Shown piece by piece: positions 41,960 to 46,417 of a stretch of 46,417 nt of DNA. Below the pieces are notes generated by a model. The model did no database searches. It was not told the origin of the DNA and saw nothing but the letters and a program-made list of their open reading frames with translations. The stretch is from an uncultured candidate division WPS-2 bacterium (GTDB lineage: Bacteria > Vulcanimicrobiota > Vulcanimicrobiia > Vulcanimicrobiales > Vulcanimicrobiaceae), in the NCBI GenBank assembly GCA_937910425.1, contig CALEOJ010000252.1, positions 1 through 46,417 on the forward strand, given 5' to 3'. Each line of letters opens with the position of its first letter. Position 1 is the stretch's first letter. The position numbers and the translations under genes are program-made.

Positions 41960-42113
41960 CATTTCTATCTCACTCCCATCGGCGCCCACTTTTGATGCGA
42001 CGCGATGATGCGCGCGAGGCTCTGGCGGTCCTCCACGTCCCGGCGGCGCGCGTCCCGCTCGCCGCAGCTACGGCCGGCGTCGCATCGCGTCTGGTGGGAA
42101 CCGTTCAAGCGCA

Positions 42114-42839
42114 TCAGCGCGGCGTGAACCCGTGCTGCATGCTGCCCGACGGAACACCGCCCGTCATCATCCGATGCATCATTTGAGTCATCATTGGACC
42201 GCCGCCAATCGTCATGCCGCCACGAGCCATCATGCCGCGCATCATGCCCATGCCCATTTGTTCCGTGGGCCCATGGCCCGCGCCGCGATTGCCCATCATC
42301 GGCCCGCCGTTGGCCATGACGCTGCGCATCAAGGCTGGCATCCCCTCGCGCGCCAGGTCGCTGACTTCGCCCGCGTGCGCCTGCAGCGCAGCAACGGTTG
42401 CCGGATCGCTCGACGTCTGCGTGAGGATCACGCCCGTAGGCGTTTGCAGGATCTCGGTGTGGATCTTATCCTTGTTCGCAAAGATCGTCGGCAGCGTGTG
42501 GCTAGCCACGTTGAATACTTTGCCGTCCTTTAGTCGCTGATCCATGCTCGCTACATGGGCCTTGATTTCTTTCGCGACCTGCGGGTCCTCCGACTCCGTC
42601 ACGGTGCGGATACCGTTCGGCAGTTTGGTCACGGTGCGCTTGATCTTGTTATGATCGGCGAGCAGCTCATGGACGACGCCCATGTCGGCGCCGAATGCGT
42701 TGTCTTGCTGCGAGCCGCTGATCAGCCCGCTGGACGGCGCTGCGCCACCCTGGGCGCGCGCGATGTCGGGTCCCGAGACGGCCGCCGTGACGGCCAATGC
42801 CGTCAAGGCTCCCGTGGCGAGGAGTGTAATGAGTTTCAA
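42114..42839 (-). CDS. Secreted protein with Met/Gly-rich C-terminus, 241 aa
   Basis: Signal peptide (ITLLATGALTALAVTAAVSG), then a soluble domain: VVHELLADHNKIKRTVTKLP, NGIRTVTESEDPQVAKEIKA, VFNVASHTLPTIFANKDKIH, then a C-terminal tail packed with Met, Gly and His (MGMGMMRGMMARGG, MTQMMHRMMTGG, ending MQHGFTPR). The middle recurs in DUF-type secreted proteins near copper genes, but I cannot name the family. The start codon is TTG at 42839 with GGAGA about nine bases upstream. It lies 27 bases after the preceding gene in the same direction. Copper or other soft-metal binding by the tail is inferred. Confidence 0.7.
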   Translation of the reverse strand: MKLITLLATGALTALAVTAAVSGPDIARAQGGAAPSSGLISGSQQDNAFGADMGVVHELLADHNKIKRTVTKLPNGIRTVTESEDPQVAKEIKAHVASMDQRLKDGKVFNVASHTLPTIFANKDKIHTEILQTPTGVILTQTSSDPATVAALQAHAGEVSDLAREGMPALMRSVMANGGPMMGNRGAGHGPTEQMGMGMMRGMMARGGMTIGGGPMMTQMMHRMMTGGVPSGSMQHGFTPR

Positions 42840-42866
42840 GAACGTGATCTCCGTTGGTCGATCTGG

Positions 42867-43376
42867 TTAGTGCGTCATCATCATGGCGTGTGCGCCGTGA
42901 TCCGAGATTTGTGCGGCAAACCACCGGTGGACCGCCGCGATCAACGTCGGGTCGGCGGTCTTGTAGCGAATGCTCGCGCCGTTCGACGTCGGCGCGTAGG
43001 TAACGACGATCTTGTGAGCGCCGGCGCGGAGCTGCGCGAGTCCGGGCATGGTCTTTCCATGGATCTCGGCCGGATCGGCGAAGTCGCCGCGAGCGAATGC
43101 AAGAGCTTCCTTGCGCAGATGCGACCGCACGAGCGCGATCTGCTTCGGGTCGCCGTCGTGGACCCGGACCGTCTGCACGCCGCCGTCGGACGAGGGTCGA
43201 AAGATATGCATCGTCCGGTTGAGGTCGAAGGGCATCACGTGCTCGCTGCGGTCGTCGACCATGGCCTTATGCGCAGACGCCGAGGACGACGCATCGGCGA
43301 GCGCAGGGACGCCGGCGTATGAGATTGCAATGCCGGCGACAATCGCAGCATAGATCTGAGGAAGCTTAGGTTTCAC
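42867..43376 (-). CDS. Secreted His/Met-ended protein (family often mislabelled aspartate carbamoyltransferase)
   Basis: A 169-residue exported protein: signal peptide (IYAAIVAGIAISYAGVPALA), then SEHVMPFDLNRTMHIFRPSS, DGGVQTVRVHDGDPKQIALV, FARGDFADPAEIHGKTMPGL, and a His/Met end SDHGAHAMMMTH. From memory, this VMPF...RGDF.DPA.IHG pattern is a secreted family carrying an erroneous aspartate carbamoyltransferase label in databases; nothing here resembles that enzyme. GTG start at 43376 overlaps the MarR gene by 11 bases, so the two are coupled. A periplasmic metal-related function is a guess from the tail and neighbours. Confidence 0.75.
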   Translation of the reverse strand: MKPKLPQIYAAIVAGIAISYAGVPALADASSSASAHKAMVDDRSEHVMPFDLNRTMHIFRPSSDGGVQTVRVHDGDPKQIALVRSHLRKEALAFARGDFADPAEIHGKTMPGLAQLRAGAHKIVVTYAPTSNGASIRYKTADPTLIAAVHRWFAAQISDHGAHAMMMTH

Positions 43377-43830
43377 GGATCACCTTGATGAGCGTATCGA
43401 GGGCGGTCGCGACGAGGGCGCGCTCCGGCCTCGGAATCGCTGCGAAAATGGTTGAGAATTTGGCTTGACGGGATGCCGCGAGATTCGCGGCCGCGTCGCG
43501 ACCGTCGAGCGTCACGTGGACGTGGACCATGCGAGCGTCACCCTTGTCGCGGCGGCGCTCGACCCAACCGCGCCGTTCGAGGAGCGTTACGATGCGGCTC
43601 ACGGTGCTCTTGTCGAGCCGCAGCCGCGCGGCAAGGCCATTCTGCGTTAGACCCGCTTCGCGGGAAAGTTCGAGCAAAGCATGCGCCTCGGCGACGGCCA
43701 CCGGCTGACCGCATGGTGTGCGATCAGGCTGATGGAGTCCCAGTGCCCGCACGAGCGAGACCATCGAGTCCTGGAAGGCGACAGCTTGCGCCGGGGGTCG
43801 GCGCCGGCGCCGTATAGTTTGACTTTGCAA
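43366..43830 (-). CDS. MarR-family transcriptional regulator
   Basis: A 154-residue winged-helix protein. The DNA-binding part is AHALLELSREAGLTQNGLAA, RLRLDKSTVSRIVTLLERRG, WVERRRDKGDARMVHVHVTL with the wing D-x-R pair (KGDAR). Flanking helices form the dimer. The open frame begins with TTG at 43830 and no Shine-Dalgarno; an ATG at codon 23 (MVSLVRALGL) would give a shorter, still complete protein. It heads a minus-strand set of secreted, putatively metal-binding proteins and should control them and itself. Confidence 0.88.
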   Translation of the reverse strand: MQSQTIRRRRRPPAQAVAFQDSMVSLVRALGLHQPDRTPCGQPVAVAEAHALLELSREAGLTQNGLAARLRLDKSTVSRIVTLLERRGWVERRRDKGDARMVHVHVTLDGRDAAANLAASRQAKFSTIFAAIPRPERALVATALDTLIKVIRET

Positions 43831-43867
43831 CGGTTTGATTATGCAACGGTCGGACGGCGGGGGTCAA
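43826..43867 (-). promoter_or_regulatory. Predicted marR promoter with direct-repeat operator
   Basis: On the minus strand TTGACC (43862-43867) and CATAAT (43838-43843) are 18 bases apart. The direct repeat TGCAACGGT (43826-43834 and 43842-43850, plus strand) flanks and touches the -10 box, a good place for autorepression. The predicted start of transcription falls at or next to the TTG at 43830. The remaining sequence, 43868-44044, contains no gene I can support. Confidence 0.5.
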
Positions 43868-44044
43868 GCGCTTCTCACCAGAGCCTCATTCACGGGTGCC
43901 CGCCGGTCGCGCCTGAGCGATCGCCTACATGCGTCGCATCCCTGCACGTGTTCACGTCGATTTCCCCGGTTCTTCTCAGCATCCGCGTACGGTGTGAACC
44001 AAGGAAGAGACGGTATCGGTTATGAGAACTCTTCTGCGGCTGGC

Positions 44045-44341
44045 TTACAACAATTTCGCGAACGTCTCGCCGAGCCGGCGCAGCTCGCTCTCGTCCGCGG
44101 TGCCGTCTTCGGGCCGCAGGCACTGCGCCATGCTGGACACCATGAGATGCACCATGCTGCGGTCGAGCGCGGCACGCGCCGCGGCCATTTGCTGGACGAT
44201 GGCATGACAGTCCGCGCGCTCGTCGAGCATCCGCTCGATCCCGCGGACCTGGCCCTCCAACCGGCGCAGCCGAGACCGCAGGCGTCGTATTTCGTCCTCC
44301 GGCAGCTCCAGCGGCTGCGGCTTTCTTGCTTTCGATGCCAC
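44045..44341 (-). CDS. CsoR/RcnR-family metal- or sulphur-sensing repressor
   Basis: A 98-residue all-helical repressor: RRLRSRLRRLEGQVRGIERM, then LDERADCHAIVQQM, ARAALDRSMVHLMVSSMAQC. The two core Cys are C45 and C74, 29 apart as in CsoR (C36/C65), but the position of the copper-binding His (H61 of M. tuberculosis CsoR) is S70. A Cys pair without that His is the arrangement of CstR persulphide sensors; H46 or H65 could alternatively complete a metal site. GTG start at 44341 without a Shine-Dalgarno but with a -10 box at leaderless distance. Divergent from the RND pump it probably controls. Confidence 0.88.
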   Translation of the reverse strand: MASKARKPQPLELPEDEIRRLRSRLRRLEGQVRGIERMLDERADCHAIVQQMAAARAALDRSMVHLMVSSMAQCLRPEDGTADESELRRLGETFAKLL

Positions 44342-44346
44342 GCTGC

Positions 44347-44375
44347 CAGTATACCCCCGGTAGTAGCCTTGTGCA
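44347..44375 (-). promoter_or_regulatory. Predicted leaderless csoR-like promoter
   Basis: On the minus strand TGCACA (44370-44375) and TATACT (44347-44352) are separated by 17 bases, and the GTG start codon lies five bases after the -10 box, so transcription should begin at the start codon itself. Confidence 0.5.
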
Positions 44376-44391
44376 TACCCCCTGGAGTATG
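44353..44391. promoter_or_regulatory. CsoR-family operators between repressor and RND pump
   Basis: CATACCCCCTGGAGTATG (44374-44391) is an 18-base palindrome with seven of nine pairs matching; TACCCCCGGTA (44353-44363) is a second, shorter one with four-base arms. Both fit the TAC-C-rich / G-rich-GTA layout known for CsoR-family sites. They overlap the csoR-like promoter and a TATGAT (44388-44393) upstream of the RND gene, so one protein could repress both directions. Confidence 0.6.
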
Positions 44392-44405
44392 ATACGAATA
44401 GAGTC

Positions 44406-46417
44406 ATGAACGTGCCGGCCCGGCTCGGTCCCATCGCTCGGGTCGTCCGGGCGTTCCTCGACGCGAAGATCACGGCGGTGCTCGTCGTCGCTACGACGCT
44501 AGTCGGTCTGTTCGCTATCGCGATGACGCCGCGCGAAGAGAACCCGCGCATCACCGTCCCGACGGCCATCGTCACCACGAACGACCAGGGCCGGTCGCGT
44601 GCCGAGATCGAGCAGCTGGTGACGGTGCCGCTCGAACGGGTCATCGGTCAGATCGCCGGCGTCGAGCACGTGTACGCGACGTCGCAGGACGGTCGCTCGA
44701 CGATCACCGTCCGGTATCGCGTCGGCACCGACACGACGCAAGCCTACGTCGACCTCTACACGCGGCTCCTGGGTAACCGCGGCGTCATACCGGCCGACGC
44801 CGCCGATCCCATCGTCACACGCATCGACGTCGACGACGTTCCGGTCGTGGTGCTGACCCTTTCGAGCTCTTCGCTCGACGAAGGCGCGCTGCGAGATCTC
44901 GCCTATCGGATGAGCGACGCAATCGCACCGCTTCCGGGCGTTGGCGGCGTAACGCTGTACGGTGGCCGTAGCCGCGCCGTGAGCGTGGTGCTCGATCCGC
45001 AGCGGCTGCGCGGGTACGGCATCGGTTTCTCCGATCTCGACCCCGCCCTGCGGACGAATGCCGAGCAGCCCGCCGGATACGTGACCGACGGCACGACGCG
45101 CACCGATCTGCGCGCCGGGCAACCTTTCCACAGCGCGTACGACGTGGAACACGCGATCGTCGCGATGCGGGAAGGCGTGCCGATCGAGCTGCGCGAGGTC
45201 GCAAGCGTGCGCGCGGGCTTCGCAGCGCGCGAATCCTACGCATGGTACTCCGCGCCCGGCGGACCGGTCGGACAGAACGCGGTGAGCATCGCCGTTGCGA
45301 AGCGCAACGGCGCGAACGTCGTGCAGGTCGCGGGCGCGGTCCTCTCCGCCGCAAACGCATTCACGCTGCCTGCATCCGCGAGCCTGACGGTGACCCGCGA
45401 CGACGGCGCCAAGGCGAACGATGCCGTCAACGAGCTTCTGCGCCGTCTTCTCGAAGCGATCGCGATCGTCTCGATTCTGCTCGTGCTGACGCTCGGCTGG
45501 CGCGAGGCGGCGGTCGTGGCCCTCGCGATCCCGCTCACGCTCTTCATCACGCTCGGCGCGGCGATGCTCATGCACCAGACGATCAACCGCATCACGCTGT
45601 TCGCCCTGATCCTCTCGCTGGGAATCCTCGTCGACGATGCGATCGTCGTGATCGAGAACGTCCATCGCCAGCTGCGCGGTTCGGTCGGAGATCGCCGCGC
45701 GATCATCGCCGCCGCCGTCGGTCAGGTCGCGAGCCCTACGATCCTGGCGACGCTCACCGTGATCCTCGCCTTCCTTCCCATGGCGTTCGTGACCGGGCTG
45801 ATGGGACCGTACATGCGCCCGATTCCGTTCGACGTTCCCATCGCAATGCTCGCGTCGCTCGCGGTCGCCATCATCGTCACGCCTTGGGCTGCGCTGCGGC
45901 TCGTCCGCGTCGGGCACGCCGCGACTGCGGCGCGCGGCGCGCGCTGGGAGGCGTTCTATCGCAACGCGCTCGGCGGCATGCTGGACAGCAGACGCCGGCG
46001 CCGGGTCTTTCTCGGCCTCGTCACCGTGGCGCTCGCCACGGCCATGGTCCTCCCGCTCGCGCAGCTCGTGAAGTTCCGGATGCTGCCGTCCCAGAACGAA
46101 AACACCTTCGTCGTCGCGATCGACGAGCCGATCGGCACCGACCTCGAGCGCACGCGCGCCGCGACGCGGGCCGTCGAGGCGAAGCTCCTCGGCGATCCGA
46201 ACGTGCGCAACGTCGAGGCTTTCGTCGGCCATCACGCCGTACCCGACTTCAACGGCGTTTTGCGCGGATCGTTCTTCCGCGACGCGCCCTGGTTCGCCGA
46301 GCTGCGCGTCAACCTCGTCGACAAGGCGTCCCGCCACGCCAGTTCCGAGGACATCGTGTGGGGGCTGCGGCCGGTGCTGCAGGCGGCGGGCGCGCCGTTC
46401 GCCGCATCCGTGCGCCT
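44406..46417 (+). CDS. RND-superfamily efflux permease (partial, C-terminus beyond window)
   Basis: The first 670 residues of an inner-membrane RND pump (about 1,020 expected). N-terminal helix DAKITAVLVVATTLVGLFAI, then MTPREENPRITVPTAIVTTN, VPLERVIGQIAGVEHVYATS, the porter domain, and helices with ILSLGILVDDAIVVIENVHR, in which the twin Asp is the proton relay of AcrB-like (HAE) pumps; heavy-metal (HME) pumps usually have a different motif here. No membrane-fusion protein gene lies upstream, so it may follow downstream outside the window. ATG 44406 follows the CsoR-type operators. Substrate unknown. Confidence 0.9.
   Translation, partial: MNVPARLGPIARVVRAFLDAKITAVLVVATTLVGLFAIAMTPREENPRITVPTAIVTTNDQGRSRAEIEQLVTVPLERVIGQIAGVEHVYATSQDGRSTITVRYRVGTDTTQAYVDLYTRLLGNRGVIPADAADPIVTRIDVDDVPVVVLTLSSSSLDEGALRDLAYRMSDAIAPLPGVGGVTLYGGRSRAVSVVLDPQRLRGYGIGFSDLDPALRTNAEQPAGYVTDGTTRTDLRAGQPFHSAYDVEHAIVAMREGVPIELREVASVRAGFAARESYAWYSAPGGPVGQNAVSIAVAKRNGANVVQVAGAVLSAANAFTLPASASLTVTRDDGAKANDAVNELLRRLLEAIAIVSILLVLTLGWREAAVVALAIPLTLFITLGAAMLMHQTINRITLFALILSLGILVDDAIVVIENVHRQLRGSVGDRRAIIAAAVGQVASPTILATLTVILAFLPMAFVTGLMGPYMRPIPFDVPIAMLASLAVAIIVTPWAALRLVRVGHAATAARGARWEAFYRNALGGMLDSRRRRRVFLGLVTVALATAMVLPLAQLVKFRMLPSQNENTFVVAIDEPIGTDLERTRAATRAVEAKLLGDPNVRNVEAFVGHHAVPDFNGVLRGSFFRDAPWFAELRVNLVDKASRHASSEDIVWGLRPVLQAAGAPFAASVR

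Noticed and set aside
42867-43376. Annotation as aspartate carbamoyltransferase.
   Set aside because: The protein is secreted, 169 residues and has none of the carbamoyl-phosphate-binding motifs; the label is a known kind of misannotation for this family.
43835-44392. Open frames on both strands in the marR-csoR gap.
   Set aside because: They are shadows of the neighbouring genes or lack start signals; the 43868-44044 stretch appears non-coding.
44499-46337. A 612-codon minus-strand frame opposite the RND pump.
   Set aside because: Composition is an antisense shadow rich in Arg, Asp and His; the plus strand carries unmistakable RND motifs.
1-46417. tRNA, rRNA, replication origin and CRISPR-Cas content.
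   Set aside because: Reading both strands I found no cloverleaf ending, ribosomal RNA core sequence, DnaA-box cluster or cas-like gene.

Overview
The window is GC-rich, gene-dense bacterial DNA with no rRNA, tRNA or CRISPR array. Its first 12 bases match the 3' tail of an Illumina sequencing adapter and both ends cut through genes, so it looks like a metagenome or draft-assembly contig. The mix of genes (FecR-TPR protein, TIR membrane protein, orphan accessory redox genes, heteromeric B12 mutase, several starts without a ribosome binding site) suggests an uncultivated soil-type bacterium. A placement near Eremiobacterota is only a guess; no marker gene is present.

Layout. 1-6.0 kb: amidase fragment, HAD hydrolase, two small unknown genes, ammonium transporter, a decayed S9 peptidase, a TIR transmembrane protein and a truncated CHASE2 protein. 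6.0-11.1 kb: an orphan TRAP binding protein, diverging from a four-gene operon SDR-E1alpha-E1beta-E2 (2-oxoacid dehydrogenase without E3). 11.1-18.8 kb: FecR/TPR protein, secreted and PH-domain proteins, PHB depolymerase, GST-like protein, a frameshifted papain-like protease, a methyltransferase and an LpxO-like hydroxylase. 18.8-25.5 kb: a tightly overlapped six-gene group-4 [NiFe] hydrogenase (Hyf/Hyc-like) operon on the minus strand. 25.5-30.3 kb: membrane protein, small SH3-like protein, zinc alcohol dehydrogenase, tyrosinase and DUF2182 protein.

30.4-39.5 kb is the most interesting part. A crotonase resembling (ethyl/methyl)malonyl-CoA decarboxylase diverges from an eight-gene overlapping operon: a two-subunit B12 acyl-CoA mutase with altered active-site motifs, a GntR/FCD regulator, a complete LIV-type ABC importer, and a class III CoA-transferase of the itaconate/mesaconate type. 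Together they could import a small, probably branched, dicarboxylate, activate it with CoA, rearrange it to a malonyl-type thioester and decarboxylate it. This resembles the E. coli Sbm (ScpABC) logic, but with its own importer and regulator.

39.5-46.4 kb looks like an accessory region: integrase, IS3 and DNA-ligase remnants, a secreted ricin-type lectin, a minus-strand set of secreted Met/His-rich or DUF305-like proteins behind a MarR regulator, and a CsoR-family repressor diverging from an RND efflux pump, with recognisable operators between the last two.
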